Assembly: GCA_944321435.1 (NCBI GenBank)
Contig: CALULH010000004.1
Coordinates: forward strand, 1 to 64,000
DNA: 64,000 bases
Reading direction: 5' to 3'
DNA from: an uncultured Coriobacteriaceae bacterium
GTDB taxonomy: Bacteria; Actinomycetota; Coriobacteriia; Coriobacteriales; Coriobacteriaceae
The notes beneath the pieces were generated by a model. The model was not told the DNA's origin. It worked only from the letters and a program-made list of their open reading frames with translations, and made no database searches. Position numbers and translations under genes: made by a program. Of the stretch, positions 47,148 through 56,942 are shown in pieces (position 1 is the first letter of the stretch; each line of letters starts with the position of its first letter).

Positions 47148-48821
47148 ATGGCTTACGACACCAAGACCTGGCGCTGCGGCGCGTACGAGCTCACGTTCGA
47201 TCGCCCGCGCATCATGGGCATCCTCAACGTCACCCCCGACTCGTTCTCGGACGGCGGCGAGCACTTGGACACCAAGGCCGCCATCGCGGCCGGCCTCGCC
47301 ATGCTCGATGCCGGCGCCGACATCATCGACGTGGGCGGGGAGTCCACCCGCCCCGGCTTCACCCCCGTCGACCCCGACGTGGAGGCCGAGCGCGTCATAC
47401 CCGTGGTGCGCGAGCTCGTGAAGCACGGGGCCATCGTTTCCATCGACACGCGCAACGTGGAGGTCGCCAAGGCGTGCGTGCGCTTGGGCGCCTCCATCGT
47501 CAACGACGTTACCGGCTTCACCGACCCCAAGATGGTGGAGTTCGTGGCGGGCGATACGTGCAATAACTGCGGCCTTATCGTGGTGCACGCCGGCGACCTC
47601 TCCGAGGGCCGCCGCACCCACACGGCCGTGCAGCTGGATACCTCGGCCGCCGCGCTGGCCGCCGAGCGCGCCGCCGCAGCCGAGCGCGCCAAGCAGGAGA
47701 AGCCTGCGCGCAAGGGGCCGTTCTCCTTCTTCCAGTCCCAGCTGGCAAGCGAGCCCAACGGTTCGGCCGCCGGCGCCAAGGCGGCCGATAAGGACGCCGC
47801 GTCGGCGAGCAAGGGAGGCGCCGCGCCCGCTGCCGTTGCCGCCGCGCCCGTGTCTCCCGGCATCAAGGGCGACAGGCTCGCCGCTACCATGAACGCCCCG
47901 GCCCGGCCGGCCGGAGGCTCCAACGTGATGCGCCGCTTCACGCTGCCGGATTCTGGCCCCATCATGCGCCGCGTCATGGGCTTCCTGTCCGACCAGGCCC
48001 GCACGCTCACGCGCGCCGGCGTGCGCCCCGAGCGCATCTGCCTCGATCCCGGGGCGGGCTTTGGCAAGACGGCCGAGGAGGATATCGTCATCCAGCGCTC
48101 CACGGCCAAGATGGCCTCGCTCGGCTATCCGCTCATGTGCGCCGTGTCGCGCAAGCGCTTCGTGGGTACGGTCTCCGGCATCGCCGAAGCGCCCGAGCGC
48201 GACGCCGCCACCTTCGGCGTGTGCCTGGCCGCCCTTGAGCAGGGCGCCAACATCGTGCGCGTGCACGATGCCGCGGGTTTCGCGGAGTTCCTCTCCGGCT
48301 ACTGGTCGGTGGCGCACGAGCAGCCGCGCCGCGCGTTTGTCGCCCTGGGGTCCAACATGGGCGACCGCCTGCAGAACATCCGCGCCGCGCGCGACCTTAT
48401 CGCCCAGATCCCGCTGACCTGCGTCTCGCACTGCTCGCGCATCTACGAGAGCGAGCCCGCCTACGAGCTGCACCAGCAGCCGTTCGCCAACGCCGTGGTC
48501 GAGATCAAGACCGAGCTGGCCCCCACCGTGCTGCTGGACGAGATCATGAAGGTCGAGCAGCAGGTGGGCCGCAAGCGCGAGGGCGCCAAGCCCAACGGCC
48601 CGCGCGTCATAGACTGCGACCTGCTGTGGATGGAAGGCGAGATCCACGGAGGCGACAAGCTGCGCCTGCCGCATCCCAAGCTGGGCGAGCGCGACTTCGT
48701 GCTGATCCCGCTTGAGGACCTGGTGCACGACCCGGCCCGCTTCTTCCGCTTCGAGGGCGTCGAGGTGCTCCCGCCCGAGCAGCGCGTAGGCCATGTAGTG
48801 GGCGAGCTGGGGAGTTTGTAG
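47148..48821 (+). CDS. folP-folK: Fused dihydropteroate synthase and HPPK (FolP-FolK)
   Basis: Two consecutive folate enzymes are joined in one 557-residue protein. The N-terminal DHPS shows IMGILNVTPDSFSDGG, DVGGESTRPGF, SIDTRNVEVAKACV, VNDVTGF, then DPGAGFGKT and SRKRFVG. Between VNDVTGF and DPGAGFGKT, where DHPS normally has the MHxxGxP loop, it reads VVHAGDLSEGRR. About 95 residues of Ala/Lys/Ser-rich sequence follow (about 164-261). The C-terminal HPPK begins near residue 394 with AFVALGSNMGDR and shows RIYESEPAY, KPNGPRVIDCDLLW and LPHPKLGERDFVLIPL. The order is the reverse of the usual HPPK-DHPS fusions. AAAGGGG precedes the ATG; TACAAT at 46965 may be the -10 of a long leader. Confidence 0.92.
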   Translation: MAYDTKTWRCGAYELTFDRPRIMGILNVTPDSFSDGGEHLDTKAAIAAGLAMLDAGADIIDVGGESTRPGFTPVDPDVEAERVIPVVRELVKHGAIVSIDTRNVEVAKACVRLGASIVNDVTGFTDPKMVEFVAGDTCNNCGLIVVHAGDLSEGRRTHTAVQLDTSAAALAAERAAAAERAKQEKPARKGPFSFFQSQLASEPNGSAAGAKAADKDAASASKGGAAPAAVAAAPVSPGIKGDRLAATMNAPARPAGGSNVMRRFTLPDSGPIMRRVMGFLSDQARTLTRAGVRPERICLDPGAGFGKTAEEDIVIQRSTAKMASLGYPLMCAVSRKRFVGTVSGIAEAPERDAATFGVCLAALEQGANIVRVHDAAGFAEFLSGYWSVAHEQPRRAFVALGSNMGDRLQNIRAARDLIAQIPLTCVSHCSRIYESEPAYELHQQPFANAVVEIKTELAPTVLLDEIMKVEQQVGRKREGAKPNGPRVIDCDLLWMEGEIHGGDKLRLPHPKLGERDFVLIPLEDLVHDPARFFRFEGVEVLPPEQRVGHVVGELGSL

Positions 48822-48869
48822 CCGGCGCTGCGGCCGCCCCAACGCCTAGCGAAACCACGCGCCCGTTTA

Positions 48870-48901
48870 CCGGCGCTTCCTGCGGGGAGCGCCGGTTTTT
48901 T
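48870..48901 (+). terminator. Terminator after folP-folK
   Basis: CCGGCGCTTCC (48870-48880) pairs with GGGAGCGCCGG (48885-48895), with a G-T pair, and is followed by six T. A GGGTATAGTT -10-like element for birA starts at 48911. Confidence 0.88.
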
Positions 48902-48997
48902 GCGCGGCTCGGGTATAGTTTTTGCACGTGCAGCCGCAAGCCGGGAAGGCGCGAGCGCGCCGGGCCGGACGCTTGGTTTTGAATGGGATGAGACGCC

Positions 48998-49927
48998 ATG
49001 TTCAGCCTTGATAACCTCGATACCGCAGGGACCACCATGCTCAAAGCGGGCGTAGTGCCCTCGACCAACGACATAGCCGTCGATGCGGCGCGCAAGGGCG
49101 CCGAGCACGGCTGGGCGGTGTGCGCCGACGTGCAGACGGCCGGGCGCGGCCGCCGCGGGCATTCGTGGAAATCGCCGCTGGGGAGCCTGTACATCTCCAT
49201 CATCTTAAGGCCGCAGGTTCCCATGCAGATGATCATGGGGCTGCCCGCCGTGACGGGCCTGGGCGTGCTCGACGCGCTGGAGAGCTTTGGGCTTTCGGGG
49301 CGCGTGGGCATCAAGTGGCCCAACGACATCGTGTCTGTCCCGCGCGAGATCGTGACGCCGCACGGGTCCAACTTCAACCGCAAGCTGGCCGGCATCCTGG
49401 TCGAGGGCCGCTCGTCCGACCAGGGGGCTTTCGCGGTGGCCGGCATCGGCCTCAACATCGTGAACCCGGCCGACGCGCCCGCCGCCCCGCCCGAGGTGCA
49501 GGCGGCTATCGACGCCGCCGCATCGGTGCGCCGCCAGCTCGAGCATGACGAGAAGCTCGCCAAGGACGGCGTGCCCGCGTTGGAGCCCATCTCGTTGGCG
49601 GAGGCCCTTCCCGAGGGCAAGCCGCTGCCCGACCGCGACGCCGTGGCCAGCGCCGTGCGCGACGCGGTGCTTGCGCGCGTGGCGCGCTGGGAGCGGGCGA
49701 TAAAGGCGGGTCTGGGGGCCGCCGGCCCGCTGGGCCCCATCCTGCAGTCCTATACCGATAACATCCCCATGCTGGGCAAACCGGTGAGCGTGCTGTCCCC
49801 CAACGGCACGGAGCTCGCGGTGGGGTACTTTTACGGCATCGACGCCTGGGGCCGCGCCTCGGTCAAGCTGGGCACTGGCGAGGAGAAGACCTACTCCGCC
49901 GAGGCCGTCAGCCTGCGCGAGGTGTAG
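48998..49927 (+). CDS. birA: Biotin-[acetyl-CoA-carboxylase] ligase
   Basis: This 309-residue ligase attaches biotin to carboxyl-carrier proteins. VPSTNDIAVDAARKG, QTAGRGRRGHSWKSPLGSLY (biotinoyl-AMP loop), IKWPNDIV and KLAGILVEG are the catalytic signatures. The C-terminal small domain follows near VSVLSPNGTELAVGYFYGID. There is no N-terminal HTH, so it is a class I enzyme without repressor function. A low-complexity Ala/Glu segment lies around residues 165-215. The start is preceded only by a weak GGGATGAGACGCC; the GGGTATAGTT -10 is about 80 bases upstream. Confidence 0.93.
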   Translation: MFSLDNLDTAGTTMLKAGVVPSTNDIAVDAARKGAEHGWAVCADVQTAGRGRRGHSWKSPLGSLYISIILRPQVPMQMIMGLPAVTGLGVLDALESFGLSGRVGIKWPNDIVSVPREIVTPHGSNFNRKLAGILVEGRSSDQGAFAVAGIGLNIVNPADAPAAPPEVQAAIDAAASVRRQLEHDEKLAKDGVPALEPISLAEALPEGKPLPDRDAVASAVRDAVLARVARWERAIKAGLGAAGPLGPILQSYTDNIPMLGKPVSVLSPNGTELAVGYFYGIDAWGRASVKLGTGEEKTYSAEAVSLREV

Positions 49928-49939
49928 CCGCGGACGCGC

Positions 49940-50734
49940 TTACGCGCCTGCGGCGTTTGCGCGCCGCTCCGTTACGCGGCGGTAGATCTCGCAGATGCCC
50001 TTGAGGGTGAGCTGCTTGTCCACCACGTCGAAGACGTCGGTGGACCCCGCCACCACGGTGGAAAGCCCTCCCGTGGCGATAACCACGGCGTTCGGCGCGC
50101 CCAGCTCGGCTTTGATGCGGGCTACGAGTCCCTCGGCCATGGCGGCCGCCCCTACGACAGTTCCGCTCTGCACGGCCTCCACGGTGGTGCGGCCGATGGC
50201 GTGCTCCGGCGCGACCAGCGCAATGCTGGCCAGCTTGGCAGCGCGCTGCGTGAGCGCGCCCAGCGAGATCTTGATGCCGGGTGCTATGGCCCCGCCGATA
50301 TAGGCGCCCGCCGCGTTGATCACGTCTATGTTGGTCGCGGTTCCAAAGTCAACGACGATGGCCGGCGTTCCGTAGTACTTGGCGGCTGCTACGGCGTTGG
50401 CCACGCGGTCGGCGCCCGCTTCCGCGGGGTTGGGCGCGTCGATGAGCACGGCGTCCCGCGTCTCGGCGCCCACGATCACCGCGGCGCCCGGGGCGAGCCG
50501 CTCGGCCACGCCGCCCCATGCGCGTCCCAGCTGCGGCACCACGCCGGCAAGCGCCAGCGCATCCACGCAGTCGAGCTCCAGCCCGCGCATGTGGAAGTAA
50601 CCATGCAGGCGCACGTGGATCTCGTCGGCTGTGAAGCTGTGGTCGGTCGGCATGCGCCAGCTCTGCACCAGTTGCTCGCCGTCAAAAAGTCCCAGCGCGG
50701 TCTGGGTGTTTCCGATATCCACTGCCAACAGCAT
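49940..50734 (-). CDS. coaX: Type III pantothenate kinase
   Basis: This 264-residue CoaX phosphorylates pantothenate in the first step of coenzyme A synthesis. MLLAVDIGNTQTALGLFDG is the ATPase-like phosphate loop. ALAGVVPQLGRAW, APNPAEAGADRVANAVAA (pantothenate-site PxxxGxDR), VVDFGTATNIDVI and GGAIAPGIKISLGAL are typical. The ATG at 50734 follows CGGAGGACCCC; a longer frame to 50773 has no such site. It is convergent with birA and divergent from the ccm operon. Confidence 0.95.
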   Translation of the reverse strand: MLLAVDIGNTQTALGLFDGEQLVQSWRMPTDHSFTADEIHVRLHGYFHMRGLELDCVDALALAGVVPQLGRAWGGVAERLAPGAAVIVGAETRDAVLIDAPNPAEAGADRVANAVAAAKYYGTPAIVVDFGTATNIDVINAAGAYIGGAIAPGIKISLGALTQRAAKLASIALVAPEHAIGRTTVEAVQSGTVVGAAAMAEGLVARIKAELGAPNAVVIATGGLSTVVAGSTDVFDVVDKQLTLKGICEIYRRVTERRANAAGA

Positions 50735-50956
50735 GGGGTCCTCCGTATCGCAGGTTGGGATGCGCCGCTTCAAGCCGTGCTGATTCTCGCTAAATCACGC
50801 CCGCAACGGGTTTCGTCCTGCCCGCATTGTATACTACTTGCCTGAGACAACGCGCAGGACACGGACCCAGTAAGCAGCTCTCTTTCAGGTATGCGCGCCG
50901 TCCGGCCCGTCAGGCCCAAGGTGAGAGGAGCGGCTGCTGCGGGCGGAGGAATGTCT

Positions 50957-51649
50957 ATGAACAAGAAAGCCAAGAGCCGCCTTATCGTAGTGGGCGGCAT
51001 CGTCGTCGTTGTGATGCTCGTGATCATCGCGGTGGCGGGCTCGGGCGGGGCCGCCTCGTCGCTTTCGATCGATGAGGTGCGCACCGGCGATTACGTGGGC
51101 AAGAAAGTCCAGGTGTCTGGTTCGGTAGTGGCCGACTCGCTCGAAAGCGACGACGCGGGCGCCCATTTTGAGATTCAGCCCGAGACGGACGCGGACTCCG
51201 CGGCAAGCGGCGGCGAGGTGCTCGTGGTCCATTACGACGGTGCGCTGCCGGCCACGTTCGGCACGGGCGTGGTGGCTATCTGCACGGGCACGGTGGAAAG
51301 CGACTGCTCGCTCACCTGCACGGAGATGGTGACCAAGTGCCCGTCCAAGTACGAGAGCGCCGAGGGCTCGCTTACCGTGAAGGGCCTGCTTGACCAAGGG
51401 GACAGCATGGTGGGGCAGGAGACCAAGCTGTGCGGGTACGTGAAGGGCGCTGTCAACGGCATCGACGCTGCGTACCGATTCACCATCGAAAGCCAGGATG
51501 CCACCATCAACGTGGTGTGGGACGGCGGCCTCGACGAGGCCGTGACCGATGGCGCCGCCGTAGTGGTGTCCGGCCAGCTGCAGGCCGACGGCACGTTCCT
51601 CGCTTCCGAGCAGCCCGCCATTGACGAGGCGGTTGCGCAGAACGCGTAA
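50957..51649 (+). CDS. ccmE: CcmE-like haem chaperone with CxxxY motif and duplicated OB fold
   Basis: CcmE is the membrane-anchored haem chaperone of System I cytochrome c maturation. Residues 1-35 form an anchor (SRLIVVGGIVVVVMLVIIAV). The first OB-like half (IDEVRTGDYVGKKVQVSGSV, VLVVHYDGALPATFGTGVVA) ends in TKCPSKYES. There Cys128 and Tyr132 form the CxxxY haem-attachment motif that replaces HxxxY in some CcmE proteins. A second OB-like half follows (GSLTVKGLLDQGDSMVGQET, CGYVKGAV, VVVSGQL) with no C/HxxxY. The ATG at 50957 is chosen because GGAGGA ends six bases before it. A TATACT at 50830 may be the operon promoter. Genes ccmF-A-B-C-D follow. Confidence 0.8.
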   Translation: MNKKAKSRLIVVGGIVVVVMLVIIAVAGSGGAASSLSIDEVRTGDYVGKKVQVSGSVVADSLESDDAGAHFEIQPETDADSAASGGEVLVVHYDGALPATFGTGVVAICTGTVESDCSLTCTEMVTKCPSKYESAEGSLTVKGLLDQGDSMVGQETKLCGYVKGAVNGIDAAYRFTIESQDATINVVWDGGLDEAVTDGAAVVVSGQLQADGTFLASEQPAIDEAVAQNA

Positions 51650-51815
51650 GGCGCGCCGCGCAGGCGCGTTCGGCCGCCCCTGCCGCCCTGCGGCATGCAG
51701 GCGGGCGCCGTTTGCCGGGCGCCCGCGCCGCGGCGGCGCGTGAAGCCGCCGGAGGACGGGGCGGGGGCGGTGCCGGGCGGACTGCCGTTCGATAACACAT
51801 GACAGAGGGGACGAT

Positions 51816-54020
51816 ATGAGTTTGTTGGGTAACGGGGCGCAGATCCTTGCGCTCATCGCCGCGGTGGCAGGCGCCGCCGCCCTGATCGGCGGCGCCAAGA
51901 CCCGTCGCGAGGGCGTGGTGAACGCCGGCTACATCCTGGTGTTCGTCACCACGCTGCTGCTGACGTTCTGCGTTGGCTTGGTTCTGGTGAGCTTCCTTAC
52001 CGAGAACTACAGCCTGGCCTACGTGGTGTCAAACTTCCCGCAGGACACCGGCGCCCTTTCGTGGCTGTACCGCGTGTCCGGCGTATGGGCGGGCCGGCAG
52101 GGATCGCTCCTGCTCTGGACGTGGCTCATCTCGGTGTTCGCGTGCGCGGTCGCGGTGCGCCGGATGCACGTGACCGATGAGCTCAGCTCGTGCGCGCTCG
52201 GCGTCATGCAGGTGGTTGTCGCCCTCTTCACGGCCACCATGGCCTTCTCGGAGGCCAACAACGTCTTCATGCCCACGGCGGCCCAGTACCTCAACGCCGA
52301 CGGCACGCTGGTCACCGGCATCAGCGGCGGCATGAACCCGCTCCTCATGCACTGGGCCATGGTGCTGCATCCCCCGGCGACCTTCATCGGCTACGCGGGC
52401 TGCACGGTGCCCTTCGCCTACGCTATGGCCGCCCTCATCACCGGCGACCTGTCCGCTCGCTGGGTCGAGCTCTGCGATCGCCTGGCCGTGTTCTCGTTCA
52501 TCTTCCTGACCATCGGCATGGCGCTCGGAGCCGTTTGGGCCTATGTGGTGCTGGGTTGGGGCGGCTTCTGGGCGTGGGACGCTGTGGAGAACGCCAGCCT
52601 CATGAGCTGGCTCACCGGCGTGGCCATGATCCATAGCTTCACGGTGTACCGCAAGCGGGGGTGCTTCAAGCGCTGGAGCCTCTTTGCGGCAACGGCGACC
52701 TTCATCTTCGTGGTGCTGGGAACCTTCATCACCCGTTCCGGCCTGGTCCAGTCGGTGCACGCGTTTGCCGAGGACCCTGTGTCCACGTACCTGTTCCTGG
52801 CCATCATGGTGCTGGCGGGCCTGGCCTTCCTCATCGGCCTCTTGTACCGCAACGGCAAGTTCGCCGACGATGACGACATCGAGAGCCTCGCCAGCAAGAA
52901 CGGAGCCTACTACCTCACCAACCTGGTGATGATCGTCGCGGCCGTGGTGGTGGCTTACCTCACGCTCTCCAGCTCGCTGCCGAGCTTCCTGCCGCTGGGC
53001 GGTACGGTGGTCTCGGCCGGCGCCTACAACGCGGTGGCGCGCCCCATCGGCACGCTGTTCTGCGGCCTCATGGCCGTGTGCCCGCTGCTGGGTTGGCGCA
53101 AGACCGAGCCCAAGACCTTCGCCAAGAACATCCGCGTGCCCGGGATTGCCGGGCTGGCGGTGTTCGCGGCCCTCATGGTGCTGTTCGCAACCAAGTTCGT
53201 GCCCGAGTACGACGCCATCGTGGCGGCCGGCGGCACGGCTGCCGACACGCTCACCGAGCAGGGCCCCAAGGCGTACTACTTTGCGTTGACGGTGGTTGCC
53301 TTCGCGGTCGCGGCGCTGCTGTTCACCACCTCCGCCTACGTCTTGCTGCGCGGCATCGCCGCGCGCCGCCGCAACAAGGGCGAGGGCGCGCTCACAGCCC
53401 TTGCGCACCTGTTCCGCTACTCGCCGGCGCAGGCGGGCGGCTACCTCACCCACCTGGGCGTTGCCGTGGTGCTGGTGGGCCTGGTGGGCTCCTCCATGTA
53501 CGTGCAGGACCAGACCTTCAACGTGAGCGGCGAGCCAGGCGATACCATCACCGTTGGCAGCTATCAGCTCACCGTGCTCAACACGAGCCAGTACTTCGAC
53601 GATCAGGATGACTCCATCATGCAGGTCGACCTGCAGGTTGACTCGGCCGACGGCTCGCGCAACCTGGGCACGCTCTCAACCTCCATGGAGGTCAGCGCCT
53701 CCACCCAGCAGCAGACCCTGCACGCCGACGTGCTCACCTTCCCGCAGGAGGACCTGTTCGTGTCCTTCCAGGGCACCGACGCCGACGGTTCCCTGGTCAT
53801 CAACGTCAAGATCAACCCGCTGATCCTCTTCAACTGGATCGGCGCCGGCATCTGCGTGGCAGGCATAGCGCTGGCCTTCCTGCCGCGTCGCGCCACGCCG
53901 CTTCTGGCCGCAGACGAGCGCGCCCTTGCGGGGGAGGGCGGCCGATCCGTCAGCGAGACGGGCAAGGACGGCCGCCCTGCCGCCAACGCCGGGCGCCGGC
54001 GCAAGAAAGGCGGCCGGTAG
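51816..54020 (+). CDS. ccmF: Cytochrome c haem lyase CcmF
   Basis: This is a 734-residue multi-spanning membrane protein that takes haem from CcmE and attaches it to apocytochromes outside the membrane. WGGFWAWDAVENASLMSWL near residue 247 is the tryptophan-rich WWD haem-handling motif. PLLMHWAMVLHPPATFIGYA holds a conserved haem-ligand histidine. GTFITRSGLVQSVHAFAEDP and the large periplasmic-type domain near residues 565-670 fit CcmF. The last 50 residues are a Gly/Arg-rich tail. It follows ccmE by 166 bases and overlaps nothing. Confidence 0.95.
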   Translation: MSLLGNGAQILALIAAVAGAAALIGGAKTRREGVVNAGYILVFVTTLLLTFCVGLVLVSFLTENYSLAYVVSNFPQDTGALSWLYRVSGVWAGRQGSLLLWTWLISVFACAVAVRRMHVTDELSSCALGVMQVVVALFTATMAFSEANNVFMPTAAQYLNADGTLVTGISGGMNPLLMHWAMVLHPPATFIGYAGCTVPFAYAMAALITGDLSARWVELCDRLAVFSFIFLTIGMALGAVWAYVVLGWGGFWAWDAVENASLMSWLTGVAMIHSFTVYRKRGCFKRWSLFAATATFIFVVLGTFITRSGLVQSVHAFAEDPVSTYLFLAIMVLAGLAFLIGLLYRNGKFADDDDIESLASKNGAYYLTNLVMIVAAVVVAYLTLSSSLPSFLPLGGTVVSAGAYNAVARPIGTLFCGLMAVCPLLGWRKTEPKTFAKNIRVPGIAGLAVFAALMVLFATKFVPEYDAIVAAGGTAADTLTEQGPKAYYFALTVVAFAVAALLFTTSAYVLLRGIAARRRNKGEGALTALAHLFRYSPAQAGGYLTHLGVAVVLVGLVGSSMYVQDQTFNVSGEPGDTITVGSYQLTVLNTSQYFDDQDDSIMQVDLQVDSADGSRNLGTLSTSMEVSASTQQQTLHADVLTFPQEDLFVSFQGTDADGSLVINVKINPLILFNWIGAGICVAGIALAFLPRRATPLLAADERALAGEGGRSVSETGKDGRPAANAGRRRKKGGR

Positions 54021-54022
54021 TC

Positions 54023-54790
<768 letters not shown>

Positions 54791-55498
54791 ATGGCGCGCA
54801 AGGTTTCGGGGCTCGCCCAATACCGGGCGCTTCTCGCCAAGGATGTGCGGCAGGAGCTGCGCACGCGCGAGATGCTCGTCTCCATGGGGGTGTACGCGCT
54901 GCTGGTGCTCACCGTGTACGGAGCGGCGCTTGCCCAGGTGGGCGACCGGCTCCAAGTGGTGAGCTTTGCGGGCGGGCTCCTGTGGGCGCTTATCGTCTTC
55001 ACGAGCCTGCTGGGCCTTAACCGCAGCTTTGCGCATGAGACGGAGTCGGGCTGCCTCGAGGGGATCCTCCTCGCCCCCATCGACCGTGCGGTTATCTTTT
55101 TGGCAAAGGCCACGTCCAACCTGCTGTTTCTGCTCATGGTCGAGATCGTGGTGGTGCCGCTCTTCTTCCTGTTCTTCCTCTCCGGTGCGCAGCTTGCCGA
55201 GACCACGCCGCTTATCGTGCTGCCGCTCCTGATCGGCACGGTGGGGGTTGCCGGCGTGGGCACGCTGCTTTCGACCATGACCATCGACACGCGCGGCAAG
55301 GACGTGCTTTTGGCCATCCTCTTCATCCCCGTGGTGTTTCCGCTGCTGTACGCGTGCGTTTCGGCTACGAGCGTGGCGTTCATGGGCGTCGAGGGCACGC
55401 TGGGCACGTTTTGGACGTCGTGCACCGTTGCCGGGTGCTACGACATCATCATGGTGGCCGCTGCTTGGGGCCTCTACGAGTTCGTGGTGAGCGCCTAG
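54791..55498 (+). CDS. ccmB: CcmB membrane subunit of the haem exporter
   Basis: This is a 235-residue membrane protein with about six helices (VSMGVYALLVLTVYGAAL, FAGGLLWALIVFTSLLGL, LLFLLMVEIVVVPLFFLF, LIVLPLLIGTVGVAGVGTL, VLLAILFIPVVFPLLYACV). ALLAKDVRQELRTREML near the N-terminus and FAHETESGCLEGILLAPIDR are CcmB-like. It starts directly at the ccmA stop, with no gap. The 198-base gap to ccmC has no clear new promoter. Confidence 0.9.
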   Translation: MARKVSGLAQYRALLAKDVRQELRTREMLVSMGVYALLVLTVYGAALAQVGDRLQVVSFAGGLLWALIVFTSLLGLNRSFAHETESGCLEGILLAPIDRAVIFLAKATSNLLFLLMVEIVVVPLFFLFFLSGAQLAETTPLIVLPLLIGTVGVAGVGTLLSTMTIDTRGKDVLLAILFIPVVFPLLYACVSATSVAFMGVEGTLGTFWTSCTVAGCYDIIMVAAAWGLYEFVVSA

Positions 55499-55696
55499 CG
55501 GCCGCGCCGCAAGCCCGGCGCTACGTTGCGCAAATCGTCCTAAATCGCCTTCATGAGGGGAGCTCGGGCGCGCGCGGGCGCGTATGGTGGTACCTATTGT
55601 TTGCCATACGTTACAATGGCGCTGGTACATGATGCCCAGATAAGCACGCGGCGCGGCCCGTCAAGCGACGGCCCCAACCGCAGGAAGGAGACGCCG

Positions 55697-56707
55697 TTGC
55701 TCCCGCTCGAACGAAAGACCAGTCTCGCCGACAAAATCGCGCCCGTTGCGCTCGTGGTCGGCCTTCTGCTTGTGGCCGCAGACGTGGTGCTCGCGTTCAC
55801 GATGGCGCCGCTCGTCAAAGGAGCCGAGCTTTCGGAACCCGTGGTTATCGCCGGCCAGGTCATCACCAACAAACTGCTGCTCTCGCAGAAGATCTTCTAC
55901 CTGCACGTGCCCGTGGCCATTGCCTCGTTCGCGGCCATGTTCTTCACCGCGTTCTACGGCGTGCGCTTCCTCATGACCAAGGACCGTCGCTACGACTTGC
56001 GCGCCCGCGTGGTCACCGGCGTGGTCCTGGCGTTTATCGTCGCCACCATGGTTTCCGGCGATCTGTGGACGCGCTTTGAGTGGGGCGTCTGGTGGACCTG
56101 GGAGCCGCGCCTCACCACCTACTTCATCCTCATGCTGCTGGTGATAGGCTACTTCATCCTGCGCAACGCCATCGACGACCCGGAGCGCCGGGCAACGTTT
56201 GCGGCGGTGTTCGGCATCGTGGCGTTCATCGACGCGCCCATATCGTTCATGGTGACGCGCCTCATCCCCAGCTCCACGCACCCCGTGGTGTTCCGCACGG
56301 ATTCAGGCCTGCCGCCCGCTATGCTCGTTCCGTTTCTGCTCGGGCTCTTCGGCATGCTGATGGTGGCGTTTGCGCTGTACCGCCTGGCGCTTTCCGTGAA
56401 CGAATCCGCCCAGGAGGTCGAGGACCTGAAGGAGCGCTTGGAAGAGCAGGACGCCTCGCGTGCCGCCGTCGCTGCCGAGGAGGCGCGCCGCCGTCTTGCG
56501 GTTGCCGCCGAGGGCGTGGCACGCGCCGGCGCGGACGCTGCCGGTCAGGCAGATGCCGACGCCGTTTCCGGATCCGATGATGTCGGCTGCGGGGAGGCCG
56601 CGGTAGACGGGGACGAGAAGGGCGGCTCCTACGGCTCCTCCGCGTCTTCCGGATCCCGTGCGTCCTCCGTCGCCCCATCCGGTCCCGCTGATTCTTCCGT
56701 CCGCTAA
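55697..56707 (+). CDS. ccmC: CcmC haem-handling membrane protein with long acidic tail
   Basis: CcmC loads haem onto CcmE. About six helices are visible. GVWWTWEPRLTTYFILMLL near residue 131 is the tryptophan-rich motif, in the WEPR form rather than WDxR. KIFYLHVPVAIASF carries a conserved histidine, and SSTHPVVF a second one. The start is TTG at 55697, supported by GGAAGGAG six bases upstream; longer frames have no site. The last 100 residues are a disordered Ala/Glu/Gly/Ser tail including DEKGGSYGSS, which echoes GEKDGSYG in the LysR insertion at 20.57 kb. The normal CcmC length is about 230-250. Confidence 0.9.
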   Translation: MLPLERKTSLADKIAPVALVVGLLLVAADVVLAFTMAPLVKGAELSEPVVIAGQVITNKLLLSQKIFYLHVPVAIASFAAMFFTAFYGVRFLMTKDRRYDLRARVVTGVVLAFIVATMVSGDLWTRFEWGVWWTWEPRLTTYFILMLLVIGYFILRNAIDDPERRATFAAVFGIVAFIDAPISFMVTRLIPSSTHPVVFRTDSGLPPAMLVPFLLGLFGMLMVAFALYRLALSVNESAQEVEDLKERLEEQDASRAAVAAEEARRRLAVAAEGVARAGADAAGQADADAVSGSDDVGCGEAAVDGDEKGGSYGSSASSGSRASSVAPSGPADSSVR

Positions 56708-56730
56708 CCCGCCTTCGAAGGAGGCCTTTC

Positions 56731-56922
56731 ATGGATGCTGTTCTCGCCGAGGTTTACTCGACTGTTTTGCCCGCCGTACCGTACGTGGTCGGCGCGTACG
56801 TGGGAATTCTGCTGGTTCTGGGGGTCTACGTGCTGATGCTTGCGCGCAAGGCCAAGCAGACCCGTGACGATATCGAGGCGCTCAAGGACGCGCTCGACGC
56901 GCGCGAGCGCTCAGAGGCGTAA
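56731..56922 (+). CDS. ccmD: CcmD-like small haem-exporter protein
   Basis: This is a 63-residue protein with one membrane helix (VPYVVGAYVGILLVLGVYVL) followed by a charged helix (ARKAKQTRDDIEALKDALDA). That is the usual layout of CcmD, which stabilises the CcmABC-CcmE complex. GAAGGAGG precedes the ATG. It ends the visible ccm series; no ccmG, ccmH or ccmI homologue is in the window, so apocytochrome reduction must be done by proteins encoded elsewhere. Confidence 0.75.
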   Translation: MDAVLAEVYSTVLPAVPYVVGAYVGILLVLGVYVLMLARKAKQTRDDIEALKDALDARERSEA

Positions 56923-56942
56923 GGCGCTGCCCCCAGGGGCGC

